Positions 1 to 8,808 of a stretch of DNA of 64,000 bases are shown one piece after another; within the stretch, counting starts at the first letter, position 1, and each line of letters opens with the position of its first letter. A program made the position numbers and the translations under genes. This stretch comes from Metaruminococcus_A sp003150405. Lineage in GTDB: Bacteria > Bacillota > Clostridia > Oscillospirales > Ruminococcaceae. The stretch lies in NCBI GenBank assembly GCA_902489745.1, contig CABUBB010000006.1:58094-122093 (forward strand). The letters are read 5' to 3'. The notes under the pieces are model-generated. The model was not told where the DNA came from and ran no database searches. It worked only from the letters and a program-made list of their open reading frames with translations.

Positions 1-210
1 CCCCTGCGGTTTATTGAGCATTACATACAAGTGTTCTTTGAACTCCACTGGCACTCCGCGCAGCAACACCATATCGGCAGCGGGGTCAATATTCATTGAC
101 GCATCCCTTACCGGCTCGCCGTTGACGCGGACAAGCCCTGCCCTGCACAACTCCTTTGCCTCGCGGCGGGTCGCCGCATTCTGGCTGGTTAAAAAACGGT
201 CAAGGCGCAT
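1..210 (-). CDS. rsuA: 16S rRNA pseudouridine synthase, RsuA family (5' part only)
   Basis: Reading the minus strand from an ATG at 210 gives about 70 residues that run off the left edge. They begin MRLDRFLTSQNAATRREAKE and continue with an S4 RNA-binding domain (RVNG...D motif) and the LNKPQG stretch that starts the catalytic domain of RsuA/RluB/E/F pseudouridine synthases. Enzymes of this family isomerise a uridine of 16S rRNA. GGAGG lies 9 bases before the ATG. The catalytic Asp is outside the window, so the exact subfamily (RsuA versus RluB) cannot be settled. A terminator hairpin separates it from the gene upstream, which suggests its own transcription or only partial read-through. Confidence 0.85.
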   Translation of the reverse strand, partial: MRLDRFLTSQNAATRREAKELCRAGLVRVNGEPVRDASMNIDPAADMVLLRGVPVEFKEHLYVMLNKPQG

Positions 211-235
211 ACTTTTCATCCTCCGGCATAAAAAC

Positions 236-262
236 AAGGCCCCGCTCACTGCGCAGGGCCTT
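236..262 (-). terminator. Rho-independent terminator after the DUF4830-like gene
   Basis: The inverted repeat aaggccc / gggcctt has a 13-base loop. On the minus strand it is followed by TTGTTTTT. It lies 48 bases past the stop of the gene at 310..789. Confidence 0.7.
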
Positions 263-309
263 TTCAGCGATTATTCCCATTGTACCCGATCTCAAACCGG
301 AATGCAACG

Positions 310-789
310 CTACGGCTGCATAAAACCGTGCATAAAACCATCCAGCTCGCTGGAACAGACGTCGCCCCCGACAATCCTGTTTTCAAAGACAAGGATATGC
401 GCATAGACGTTGCTCTTCCCCTCTGGGTAATTGGTGATAAGATAGGTATAGCGCGTAACGGTCTGACCCTTATACGCCTCCAAATCCAGCCCCTGCTGTT
501 TTTGAATGGCATTGTAGTTCTGGTAAACGTCGTCAAACTCTGCCGGGATAGTCACCTCTGCCACTTCGGTCGGATCCGCAACGACTTCCCAGCCAAAATA
601 GGTCAAAAACGCCACCCGCTGCTCCCCGGTTTCTGCTGCCATCATCTCCTCCGGCGGCAGGGATTCCGGGGGCTTGCTCCCGGAATTTGCATTGGTGATG
701 ACAATAATAGCCGTAATCCCTGCGGCAAGAATCATTGCAAAAATGGCAAAAATCTTCAGTTTAGACATGCGAACAGAACACAGAAACAT
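310..789 (-). CDS. Membrane-anchored DUF4830-like protein
   Basis: This is a 159-residue protein of unknown function. A single hydrophobic segment at about residues 11-32 suggests a signal anchor, and the rest would face outward. The centre (YNAIQKQQGLDLEAYKG followed by a TRYTYLITNY stretch) resembles the DUF4830 family found in Clostridia. The ATG at 789 is preceded by AGGGGG at 8 bases, so it was preferred over the internal Met at 768. It starts 62 bases after the end of the EF-G-like gene on the same strand and may be cotranscribed with it. The family call rests on recognition of the motif only. Confidence 0.7.
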   Translation of the reverse strand: MFLCSVRMSKLKIFAIFAMILAAGITAIIVITNANSGSKPPESLPPEEMMAAETGEQRVAFLTYFGWEVVADPTEVAEVTIPAEFDDVYQNYNAIQKQQGLDLEAYKGQTVTRYTYLITNYPEGKSNVYAHILVFENRIVGGDVCSSELDGFMHGFMQP

Positions 790-851
790 CTACATTACCC
801 CCTATTGCTGACACAATAGTAATGTATATGCCCCTGTGTTCTGGTTCAGTC

Positions 852-2918
852 TTATTTGCCGAAAATTTCAGCCGCTTTTGCAATAACTGCGCCCTGCATC
901 TGCTCCGGCAGTGGTTCGTAGCGCTCAAACGCCAGTGTAAAGCTGCCGTCGCCTTGGGTCATCTGGCGCAGGACATTCGCAAAATCCTGCATCTCCGCCA
1001 TCGGCACGTTGGCTTCAATAACAGTATAACCTTCTTCCTCCGGGTTCATTCCCAGCACACGGCCGCGCCGCTTGTTAAGCTCACCCATTAAATCGCCGGT
1101 CTTGTCGTCGGGAACAACCGCCTTGAGCAGTCCAATTGGCTCCAGTAAAATCGGAGATGCCTGGGCAATCCCTTCGCGGTAAGCAAGACCAGCCGCCGTC
1201 TTAAACGCCATTTCCGACGAGTCAACCGGATGATACGATCCATCCAGCAGCGTCGCCTTGACGCCGACCACCGGGTAGCCTGCCAGCACACCCTTGAGCA
1301 CACTGTCGCGCAGGCCCTTTTCAACCGCCGGAAAGTAGCCCTTTGGCACCGAACCGCCAAAGACCTTTTCCTCAAAGACCAGATCCTCACAGTCCCACGG
1401 TTCAAATTCAACGACAACATGGCCGTACTGGCCGTGCCCGCCGGTTTGTTTCTTATGTTTGCCCTCCGCCTTGACCTTTTTGCGGATGGTCTCGCGGTAG
1501 GCGATGATCGGCGGTTCCAAATCCACAGCAACGCCGAATTTGCTCTTGAGTTTCGCAACTGCAACATCCAGGTGCTGCTCGCCCAAACCGCTGAGGATTT
1601 GCTGGTGCGTCTCGGTGTTCAGGGCGAACGAAAGGGTCAAATCCTCCTCCAGCAGGCGGTGAATCCCGCTGGACACCTTACTTTCATCCCCATTAGCCGC
1701 CGTTTTGACCGCCAGCGAATAGCAGGGTTCCGGGAATTCCATTTTATCGAACACAACCTGCCGCTTTGGGTCGCAGAGAGTATCCCCAGTCACCGCGCCG
1801 AGCTTGGTGATCGCCACAAGATCGCCCGCCGCAGCTTCCTTGACCTCATCCTGCCGTTTGCCGCGGATGTTAAGCAGTTTGCCAATTTTTTCCGGCTGCC
1901 CGGTTGTCATATTGACGACCGCCGCTTCGGTATTCAGCACGCCGGAAATTACCTTGACAAAGGACAGCTTGCCGACAAATGGGTCGGCAACCGTCTTAAA
2001 TACATACGCGCTTAAAAGAGAGGAAGCGTCGCAGTCCACGTTGATGACCGAATCGGCGCAGACCGCCTCCCGGCCCGAAGCCTCCGCCGCAGACGGAAGC
2101 ATTTTGGCAACAGCATCCAGCAGCATGTCAATGCCTGCAAGGGTTTGCTGGCTGCCGCAGAGCACCGGTGTAATCGCCCCGCTCTTAATACCGTTGTGCA
2201 GCCCGGTAATCAGCTCAAAATAAGTGAACTGCTCGCCGGAGAAAAACTTTTCAAACAGTTCTTCGTCGGTCTCGGCAATCGCTTCGCTGATAGCCTCAAT
2301 CAGGCCGTCCAGCCGGTGTTCGGTGTCCGGCATATCCACTGGGGTCGCCACGCCTTTCACATCGTACTTGTAGGCGCGCATTTCCAGCAGATTAATGTAG
2401 CATTCCACCCCGCTGCCGCTGTTATATGGGACGACAATCGGGCAAACTGACGGTCCAAAAGATGCTTTCAAATTTTCCAAAACTTTATAGAAATCAGCGT
2501 TTTCGCTGTCCATTTTCCCAACAAAAAACATGGTGGCTTTTCCGCTCTTCTTAGCCAATTTATAGGCCTTTTTCGCGCCCACGGTCACGCCGGATTTCCC
2601 GGAGACCGCAATCAAAACGCTGTCTGCCGCGCTGACGCCCTCATACAGCCCTGCTACAAAATCAAACAGGCCGGGGGTGTCCAGTAAATTCAGTTTCACG
2701 TCGTTGTAGTCAAACTGCGCAAGTGAAAGGGATAACGACGCTTTGCGTTTTATCTCTTCCGGCTCAAAATCGCACACAGTATTGCCTTCGGTCACTTTTC
2801 CCAGGCGGTCAATGACTCCCGCCTTGAACATCATAGCTTCTGCAAGTGAGGTCTTACCAGACCCCGCATGACCAGCCAATGCAATATTTTTTATCCTGTC
2901 CGCCCCGAAACGGCTCAT
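852..2918 (-). CDS. Elongation factor G-like GTPase (EF-G paralogue)
   Basis: The 688-residue protein has the full EF-G layout: a G domain with GHAGSGKTSLAEAM (P-loop, residues about 15-28) and DTPGLFDF (G3), then domain II, domain III (GLGEQHLDVA), domain IV (KKQTGGHGQYGHV) and the C-terminal domain V (GYTVIEANVP). EF-G moves tRNA and mRNA through the ribosome. This belongs to the divergent EF-G-like group that many Firmicutes carry besides the main fusA. The str-operon neighbours rpsL, rpsG and tuf are absent here, which fits a paralogue. The G4 guanine-specificity motif reads GKMD instead of NKMD. Its precise role is not known from the sequence. Confidence 0.88.
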   Translation of the reverse strand: MSRFGADRIKNIALAGHAGSGKTSLAEAMMFKAGVIDRLGKVTEGNTVCDFEPEEIKRKASLSLSLAQFDYNDVKLNLLDTPGLFDFVAGLYEGVSAADSVLIAVSGKSGVTVGAKKAYKLAKKSGKATMFFVGKMDSENADFYKVLENLKASFGPSVCPIVVPYNSGSGVECYINLLEMRAYKYDVKGVATPVDMPDTEHRLDGLIEAISEAIAETDEELFEKFFSGEQFTYFELITGLHNGIKSGAITPVLCGSQQTLAGIDMLLDAVAKMLPSAAEASGREAVCADSVINVDCDASSLLSAYVFKTVADPFVGKLSFVKVISGVLNTEAAVVNMTTGQPEKIGKLLNIRGKRQDEVKEAAAGDLVAITKLGAVTGDTLCDPKRQVVFDKMEFPEPCYSLAVKTAANGDESKVSSGIHRLLEEDLTLSFALNTETHQQILSGLGEQHLDVAVAKLKSKFGVAVDLEPPIIAYRETIRKKVKAEGKHKKQTGGHGQYGHVVVEFEPWDCEDLVFEEKVFGGSVPKGYFPAVEKGLRDSVLKGVLAGYPVVGVKATLLDGSYHPVDSSEMAFKTAAGLAYREGIAQASPILLEPIGLLKAVVPDDKTGDLMGELNKRRGRVLGMNPEEEGYTVIEANVPMAEMQDFANVLRQMTQGDGSFTLAFERYEPLPEQMQGAVIAKAAEIFGK

Positions 2919-3097
2919 ACGACCACTCCCTTTTGTTCATACTTCATATAAAAAATAAATATGATGGTTGAATTATATCACGTTTGCATAAAAGGTGCAA
3001 TTCTTTTTCCTCTACTTTTGTGCTAAATATATGTTTGAATTTTTAGGATATTGCACAAAAAAGCAAAAAAGATTCACTGTATATCCGTCAAAAGCAA

Positions 3098-3130
3098 ACA
3101 AGCCGCACGGCAAAACGCCGTGCGGCTTGT
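3098..3130 (-). terminator. Terminator after the P-type-ATPase-like gene
   Basis: A perfect 14-bp stem (acaagccgcacggc and its complement) with a 5-base loop, then TTTGCTTTT on the minus strand. It lies 30 bases beyond the stop at 3160. The rest of 2919..3159 holds only the AT-rich upstream region of the EF-G-like gene. Confidence 0.85.
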
Positions 3131-3159
3131 AACATTTTACCGGATATCAGCGAACCGGA

Positions 3160-5646
3160 CTAAAGGGTTTTTAAGCGCGGGATAAGGAAGGTGGCCGCCA
3201 GCCAGACCACTTCATAAATCAGCAGGGAAAGCACCTTCATCTCGCTCATACCAGAAACCAGTGTGAGGGCAATCAGCATCAGTACGCCAAGGCCAATGGC
3301 GGCAAACTGAATAATGCTCCCCAGTAGGATAGCGCCCTTCATCCGTTTGGCGGCAATCAGAGAACCGGCAAAGGAGTGGAAACTGCCGTTGCTTAATACC
3401 GAGCTGGCGCCGCGTTCCACCGGAGCAGTCAGCGCGTCATAGGCTGCGTGAAGGCGGGCGGGCAGGATTTTAAAGAACGAGGGATCTTCGTCAAAGACCT
3501 CTGCAAGCTTTTGCTGGGTGATTACTGCGTCTACCGACTTGACAATCAGGTGAATTCCATTGTCCTCCAGCCGCCGAATGCAGGCCTTGACCTCCGGCGC
3601 AGCAAAGAACTTGGTGAGGAACACCGCTGTCAGCTCTCCCGAGGTGGAGAGGTAGATGAGGTCGTGCCCTTCATTGAGATAGCGCTCCTCATAGTCGCGC
3701 GACGGTACGCTGATGCCGTGGTTTACCATCAGGTCGCGGCTGCCAATCAGCACCCGCTTATTGTCTACCCAGGCAGAAATGCCCATACCATCCTCATATA
3801 CCAGCGTGTCAACGGGGCGGAGCAGTTTGCTGTCCCCGCCGGTGATTTGGCGGAACACATTGGCAAGCACACTACCGGACGCTTCAATAACACTGGCGGC
3901 ATCCATCAGCGCTTCATCAATCCGCTGTCCCGCAAAGGTCTTAATCCCATAAAGCTTGACCGCGTTACCGGGAAACAGGTCGTGCGCCGAAACGGCAGCC
4001 GCGTTGGTATAGCAAAAATCATCCACCTCGCTCGGCGAAAGGATTACCCCGCCGTGCTTGCTGTACTTGCGCACTGCGCGGGACATGGGCAGACAGACCG
4101 AAAACAGGTAGGAAAGCGGCGAAAAGACGCAAAGCACGGCTGCCGCAGTGGTGAGCGCGGTATCCGCGTTACGGGTCATGAAAAAGGAAACCGCACCAAG
4201 CAAAATCGTAAACCCAACTGCAAGCGGCGTCAGATACTTTGCATACTCGTCGGTAGCATCGGTGTCAATGGAATAACCAATAAAGTCGGTAACAAAATCT
4301 GCCTTCTGCTGAACCGCAACGGTGGGAATGTCGCTTACAACGCCGCGGGTGAGTTCCAGCGCCACACTTTCGTCCTCCACCAGGGTGGTGACATATTTAT
4401 CATACCCCGAAGATACCATGCGGAAGTTGAGGATCATGCGGTTAATGGCAAAATACTTGGCAAAACTGTTGCAGAGCAGTGCCCCAATGACCACAAGGCC
4501 GTACAAGTGGACGCTAGGCGCGGTCACCGCCTCAATGCGGAAGAAGCTGACAACCATTTGCACTAGGCTGAAAAGCGCCGCAAGCGAAACCAGGCTGTCT
4601 CGGTTCGGATGCAGCCGAACAGCAGAAAGCAGCCCTTCTCCAAGACTGGAGCAGCAGACCACCATGGAGGAAACCAGCAGAACAAACTGTACCGCCAAAT
4701 AGATGAGCGGCTGTTCATTGCGGCGCAGCGCCGACGGCAGCAGCTGTGGGAAAAACTCTTGGCCCAGCGCAAACACCAGAGCAAGTCCGCCAAACACTGC
4801 CAGCAGAATTATGCTGAGCAGCAATCGTTTGCGGGTTGTAAGAATTTCGGTATACACCTCACGCTCATCAGCCGGTGAACGGTATTCCACATAGTCCAAT
4901 TCTTCTTCCGGTTCCGGCTCTGCGTCCTCCTCTTTTTCCTGCGGGGCAGGTGTATCAGTACGCTGTTTTGCCTTTAAAAAGGCATCCTCATCTATGTACC
5001 GGGTCGGTTCATCCACCGGGGCGCCCGCATCATCATAAGCCGCTTGTGTTTTGGGCGCAGAAACCTCCGCAGCAGCTGTTTCCGGCTGTACCACTTCTTC
5101 AGCAGACTCCAAAAGAACCTCCGGTGATGCTTCGCCTTCGGCTGATTCTTCGGAATCCACCCATGGCACTTGGGCGTCATCCCCGGCTGGAGCCGCATCC
5201 ATCGGCTCCGGTTCCTCCGGTGCCGACACGCCAAGCTCATCGGCAAGGGATTCCCTCAGCAAATCCACCGTCGAAAGCGGCGGTGCTTCCACAGACGGCT
5301 CCGGCTCGGCAGACGGCTCCGGCCGTATCGTATATTCCTGGCGTGGTTCCTTTGGTGCCGTCGGCTCATCGTCGTAACGGATATTAACGGTAAACCTGGG
5401 TTTCTGCTGAGCAGCTTCTCCTCCCGGCGCCGGGGCGCTTTCCGCTGTTAGAGCCGCAGCCGGTGGCTTCATCTCGGTTTGAACCGGCTCTGGAGTACGG
5501 ACAGGGGTTTTTTCTTCGCCCAATATCTCCGCAATCAACCGGTCGACGTCAACGGCCGAATTTTGTTTCGTTTCACGCCCTGTATCCTGTTCCAGGCCCA
5601 AGTCTGCGAGAATATCATCTACTGAATACTGTTTTTTATCGCTCAT
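3160..5646 (-). CDS. P-type ATPase-like membrane protein without catalytic motifs
   Basis: The 828-residue protein starts at an ATG with GGGAGG 5 bases upstream; an earlier in-frame Met at 5718 would overlap rlmB. Residues 1 to about 265 are acidic, rich in Pro, Glu and Ala and probably disordered. Then come about six membrane helices, a cytosolic region, and two more helices at the C-terminus, the topology of P1B metal ATPases. The stretch DNKRVLIGSRDLMVNHGISV closely resembles the nucleotide-binding domain of Cu/Cd ATPases. The phosphorylation motif DKTGT is absent (VSAHDLFPGN stands near its place), as are GDGxND and the CPC metal motif of helix 6. It is probably a pseudo-ATPase with a structural or regulatory role; function unknown. 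Confidence 0.75.
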   Translation of the reverse strand: MSDKKQYSVDDILADLGLEQDTGRETKQNSAVDVDRLIAEILGEEKTPVRTPEPVQTEMKPPAAALTAESAPAPGGEAAQQKPRFTVNIRYDDEPTAPKEPRQEYTIRPEPSAEPEPSVEAPPLSTVDLLRESLADELGVSAPEEPEPMDAAPAGDDAQVPWVDSEESAEGEASPEVLLESAEEVVQPETAAAEVSAPKTQAAYDDAGAPVDEPTRYIDEDAFLKAKQRTDTPAPQEKEEDAEPEPEEELDYVEYRSPADEREVYTEILTTRKRLLLSIILLAVFGGLALVFALGQEFFPQLLPSALRRNEQPLIYLAVQFVLLVSSMVVCCSSLGEGLLSAVRLHPNRDSLVSLAALFSLVQMVVSFFRIEAVTAPSVHLYGLVVIGALLCNSFAKYFAINRMILNFRMVSSGYDKYVTTLVEDESVALELTRGVVSDIPTVAVQQKADFVTDFIGYSIDTDATDEYAKYLTPLAVGFTILLGAVSFFMTRNADTALTTAAAVLCVFSPLSYLFSVCLPMSRAVRKYSKHGGVILSPSEVDDFCYTNAAAVSAHDLFPGNAVKLYGIKTFAGQRIDEALMDAASVIEASGSVLANVFRQITGGDSKLLRPVDTLVYEDGMGISAWVDNKRVLIGSRDLMVNHGISVPSRDYEERYLNEGHDLIYLSTSGELTAVFLTKFFAAPEVKACIRRLEDNGIHLIVKSVDAVITQQKLAEVFDEDPSFFKILPARLHAAYDALTAPVERGASSVLSNGSFHSFAGSLIAAKRMKGAILLGSIIQFAAIGLGVLMLIALTLVSGMSEMKVLSLLIYEVVWLAATFLIPRLKTL

Positions 5647-5677
5647 ACCGGCCTCCCAAACACTTTTTGCATATAGT

Positions 5678-6442
5678 CTATTTTGCCCGAAGTCCCATCC
5701 GCTGGCGGGCAATTTCATACATCAGGATTCCCCCCGCGACCGATGCATTCAGCGAAGTCACCCGGCCGCGCATCGGCAGGCTGATGCGAAAATCACATTT
5801 CTCCAGCACCAGGCGGCTGACGCCCTCTCCTTCCGAGCCGACCACCAATCCGCATGGGCCGGAAAAATCCTGCTCACACCAGGTGGTGCCGTCCATATCC
5901 GCAGCATAGAACCAAAGTCCCTGCTGTTTAAGCTCCTCCATAACCGAAGGCAGATTCGGCACTCGTGCCACCGGAAGATGGCTGACCGCTCCCGCCGAGG
6001 TTTTCTGCACAATCGAGGTCAGCGACGCGCTGCGGCGTTTTGGGATGATAAGCCCGTGCGCCCCAGAGGCCTCTGCCGTTCGAATCAACGCACCTAAATT
6101 GTGCGGATCCTCCACGCCGTCCGCCAGAATCAGAAACGGCGGTTCCCCACGTTCCGCTGCACGTGCGAGGATCTCTTCCACCGCAGCATAGCGTGCGCAG
6201 CTTGCCGTGGCGACTACTCCCTGATGGTTCTCGGTACCGCACATTGCTTTGAGTTTCTGCTCGCTCACCTGCTTGACCACCACGCCGCGCTGCTTTGCAA
6301 TGGCAACGATTTTGTTTAAGCTCCCGGTGAAGCGGTGGTCGGCAATAAATATCTTGTCAAGCTCCACACCGGCATTGAGCGCTTCCAGCACGGCGTTGCG
6401 GCCGGCGATTACGCTGTGTTCCATTTCATTCTGCTGATTCAT
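5678..6442 (-). CDS. rlmB: 23S rRNA (guanosine-2'-O-)-methyltransferase RlmB
   Basis: This is a 254-residue TrmH/SPOUT-family methyltransferase. The N-terminal substrate-binding domain begins with AGRNAVLEALNAG. The catalytic knot carries ILADGVEDPHNLGALIRTAEA (motif 1 N..R), LVVGSEGEGVSRL (motif 2) and ISLPMRGRVTSLNASVAGGI (motif 3). RlmB methylates the 2'-OH of G2251 (E. coli numbering) in the peptidyl-transferase centre. The gene ends 31 bases before the start of the P-type-ATPase-like gene, so the two probably share a transcript. The length is normal for the family. Confidence 0.93.
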   Translation of the reverse strand: MNQQNEMEHSVIAGRNAVLEALNAGVELDKIFIADHRFTGSLNKIVAIAKQRGVVVKQVSEQKLKAMCGTENHQGVVATASCARYAAVEEILARAAERGEPPFLILADGVEDPHNLGALIRTAEASGAHGLIIPKRRSASLTSIVQKTSAGAVSHLPVARVPNLPSVMEELKQQGLWFYAADMDGTTWCEQDFSGPCGLVVGSEGEGVSRLVLEKCDFRISLPMRGRVTSLNASVAGGILMYEIARQRMGLRAK

Positions 6443-6861
6443 ACTGGTTCCTATCCCGCCCCAACGGCGCTGTTGATAATCTGTTCAGACCTTGTCACAC
6501 CTTACGGCGGATGGCCCAATTTCAAATTAAATTTTCATGATCGGCACGTGAGCCCTCTGCGCCGCCGCAGTTTCGCTTGGAACAATCTTCGCCGAAATCA
6601 GGGGGCTGGAGAGTTCACACCTCGCGGACTTTCCGCGCTGCATATCAATCGTGTTTGGCCCGTACGGCCGCACATCGTGAGGCTATTATACCATGAACGG
6701 CGTGCAGACGCCCACAACAAAACCGTGCATTGCCGCGGTTTTGCATGGAACGATGTTCTCGTCGCGGTCAAAATCTTTGATTTTGGGCACCGTAGAGGTT
6801 ATTATACCATACTATCCGACAAAATAAAACATTTTCCGTCGTTCGGCGCAGGAAATTGTTG
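6443..6861. other. 419-bp gene-free stretch with repeat copy A
   Basis: No convincing gene was seen in either strand. The right half (about 6655..6810) carries a repeat described separately. It contains two copies of a gaggytattataccat motif (6679..6694 and 6796..6810) and the GC palindrome-like cgtacggccgcac. Confidence 0.5.
6755..6810 (+). repeat. Dispersed inverted repeat, copy A
   Basis: These 56 bases match the reverse complement of 9310..9365 at 48 of 56 positions, with an identical central block caaaatctttgatttt. Outside this core, the cgtacggccgcac segment near 6660 also resembles the reverse complement of about 9425..9440, so the related region may reach about 150 bases. Confidence 0.75.
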
Positions 6862-7164
6862 TCAGCGCAGGAACAGCAGCATCGAAAGCAGCGCCCCGCC
6901 CAACGCACCGCATCCCACCTGAAGCAAAATGCGCCAAAACGGCCGGCATGCAATTTTAATCCCTTTGTCCTGCCGAATGTAGGTATCCACAAAATAGTTT
7001 GCCTGCTCCTGTAATTCTTTTTGATCCACCGTCAGTTTTTCCGGATTGACAAACAGGATTGCCTTTTCAAAATATGCATTGTCGGTCCGTACAATTTCCA
7101 CAATTTGCTTGTTGACCCCTTTTACCACAAAAACTTCCCCACTTTCCACATTTTTTACAAACAC
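6862..7164 (-). CDS. Small membrane-anchored protein of unknown function
   Basis: The 100-residue protein begins at a GTG at 7164; an in-frame TAA lies just upstream, so no longer form is possible. Residues 1-75 are soluble and mixed charged (…EIVRTDNAYFEKAILFVNPEKL…). Residues 78-99 form a single hydrophobic helix (ILLQVGCGALGGALLSMLLF), so it is likely tail-anchored with the N-terminus in the cytosol. I do not recognise the family. The ribosome binding site is weak (AGGA, 3 bases away), so the start is only moderately sure. Its upstream region contains several TTTCCAC motifs described under findings. Confidence 0.6.
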   Translation of the reverse strand: MFVKNVESGEVFVVKGVNKQIVEIVRTDNAYFEKAILFVNPEKLTVDQKELQEQANYFVDTYIRQDKGIKIACRPFWRILLQVGCGALGGALLSMLLFLR

Positions 7165-7316
7165 CCATCCTGCTTAAAGTTTCCCACTGTTTAAACAGGG
7201 TTTTCAACAAAAAGATTGACCGACTGGCCCAAAAATATACATTTTGTAATTGTTTGGCCATAAAAGCCCCCTGTTTTCCCCATTTATTGTGGAAAACTTG
7301 GTTGAAACAGTGGAAA

Positions 7317-7342
7317 AGCCCCGCAGCAAACGCAACGGGGCT
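7317..7342 (-). terminator. Terminator after the DUF6062-like gene
   Basis: The stem agccccg / cggggct has a 12-base loop and T-runs on both sides, so it could act in both directions. It follows the minus-strand gene ending at 7445. Confidence 0.7.
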
Positions 7343-7444
7343 TTTCTATTTACAGTGTGGAAAGAGTCACAAATTATGATACCGAAAGTATATACAGGTT
7401 ATGCATAGAATTATACAAAACAAAATCCGCCCATTTTCGCACCC

Positions 7445-8113
7445 TCATTTTCGGGAGGTCAAAAACCACATGGCGCGCTCAATGGAATCTCTGGAATTAC
7501 CCCAGTCGGCATCCTTTCCGCCAAAGCGGTAATCAAACCGGGTGGTAAAATGATGAACGTCGCCGGCCAGTTCGGCGAGATAGCGTTCGGTCAGCGGGTT
7601 TAACGCCTCCATGAAAACCGGGAGCTGCTTTTTAGAGAGCTTGTGCGCTGCCCGTCCGGCTAGCATCTCATAATGCGGCAGGCAGACCACCGGCTGTTCC
7701 CGAAACAGCGTCTGAAACTCTGGGTCCGAGAAAAAAATTTTCAGAATGTTGTCAAGCATCCCGTCCATCACTGACTCAATTTTCTGGCAGACATAGCAGG
7801 TCGGCGGCGCCGGCTCCTTTTTGCGGGAAGGCATTTTCCCTTTTTCAAATAGATTTTTGTGGATTTCCGCCAGCCGCGTCTCTAGTATCAGCGCCAACGA
7901 AAGACGGTTCTGCCGGGCATGCATCATATCGAGATGCGTCTTGCAAAAGCCAAGGCGGTTGGTCTCCACCCGCACGTCCGGCTCCATCATGGCAGCCCCC
8001 ATAATGTATTCCACACAGCGCTGCTCCAAAATGTCGTGCATCGCACAAATAGGACAGCCATCCTTCGGCTCAAACACTTCGCTGATGGGGATGGTATAAA
8101 TTCGTTCCTGCAT
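7445..8113 (-). CDS. DUF6062-like cysteine-rich protein
   Basis: The 222-residue soluble protein has paired cysteines CPIC (about residue 20), FCKTH, CYVC (about residue 110) and VCLPHYE. The pattern suggests bound metal, probably zinc, and resembles the DUF6062 family of Clostridia. The ATG at 8113 has AAGGAG 8 bases upstream. This binding site overlaps the stop of the YczE-like gene, which starts the operon. No enzyme motif is visible and the function is unknown; the coupling to a membrane protein is conserved-looking but unexplained. Confidence 0.7.
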   Translation of the reverse strand: MQERIYTIPISEVFEPKDGCPICAMHDILEQRCVEYIMGAAMMEPDVRVETNRLGFCKTHLDMMHARQNRLSLALILETRLAEIHKNLFEKGKMPSRKKEPAPPTCYVCQKIESVMDGMLDNILKIFFSDPEFQTLFREQPVVCLPHYEMLAGRAAHKLSKKQLPVFMEALNPLTERYLAELAGDVHHFTTRFDYRFGGKDADWGNSRDSIERAMWFLTSRK

Positions 8114-8115
8114 TG

Positions 8116-8808
8116 TTATTCTCCTTCCTTTGCAAGGTCCCCTGCGGGCGCCTTTTCCCCGCTCTGGAACCATCTTTCAGCGGCCGGGCGAAACAACCGG
8201 TTCAGCCCTTTGATGATGAAGCCGGAAATCACCGCCGCAACAACCGTCCCTTCACGTACCCCCTGAACACTGCCGAAAAACAGCAATGAGAGCAGGACTG
8301 AGAGCAGGACAAGCGAAACGTCAAACACAACCTTGACCGTTCCAAACTCCTTTTTTGTCCGGATAGAAACCGCATTCACAAACGCTTCCCCTGAATTCAT
8401 CAGCACGCCGGCAAGTACGGTACAGCTCACCCCAAGCGCGAGCACAAGGCAGCCGCCCAGCAGCAGAAGGGCGCTCATACCATAGCCAGCGGGTTCCAGC
8501 GTGGAAAGCATCCATTTGCAGAAGTCCACAAAAGCACCAAATAGGAGCGAAATCGGGATTTGCAGAAGCTGGTACAGCGAAAACTGCCCGCGCAGGAGAA
8601 TCGCCTGCCCCGCAATGAGCACTAAATTCCACAGAATGGTGAAAACTCCCAAAGAGATTCCGGTAAACTTTAAGCTCATAACATACGGCACCGAGGATAT
8701 AGGCGATGTGCCAAGCTCTGCTTTTACCATAAGCGCAATGCCGAGCGCCATAACAAACAGCCCAGCTATCAGCAGCAGGTACCGTTTGATCCGTTCTTTA
8801 TTTGTCAT
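8116..8808 (-). CDS. YczE/YyaS/YitT-family membrane protein
   Basis: A 230-residue integral membrane protein with about five to six helices. It starts MTNKERIKRYLLLIAGLF, and the following GIALMVKAELGTSPISS is the family signature, a second-helix segment with a GTSP turn. Members are predicted transporters or efflux-associated proteins; B. subtilis YczE is linked to surfactin secretion, but no substrate is implied here. The start at 8808 has GGAAG 9 bases upstream. It is the first gene of a two-gene operon with the DUF6062-like gene and has a long structured leader (8809..8920). Confidence 0.82.
   Translation of the reverse strand: MTNKERIKRYLLLIAGLFVMALGIALMVKAELGTSPISSVPYVMSLKFTGISLGVFTILWNLVLIAGQAILLRGQFSLYQLLQIPISLLFGAFVDFCKWMLSTLEPAGYGMSALLLLGGCLVLALGVSCTVLAGVLMNSGEAFVNAVSIRTKKEFGTVKVVFDVSLVLLSVLLSLLFFGSVQGVREGTVVAAVISGFIIKGLNRLFRPAAERWFQSGEKAPAGDLAKEGE

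Noticed and set aside
7067..7261. Cys-rich open frame of 64 residues overlapping the small gene at 6862
   Set aside because: The cysteine spacing does not match a zinc ribbon, and the other frame gives a more natural protein with a membrane helix.
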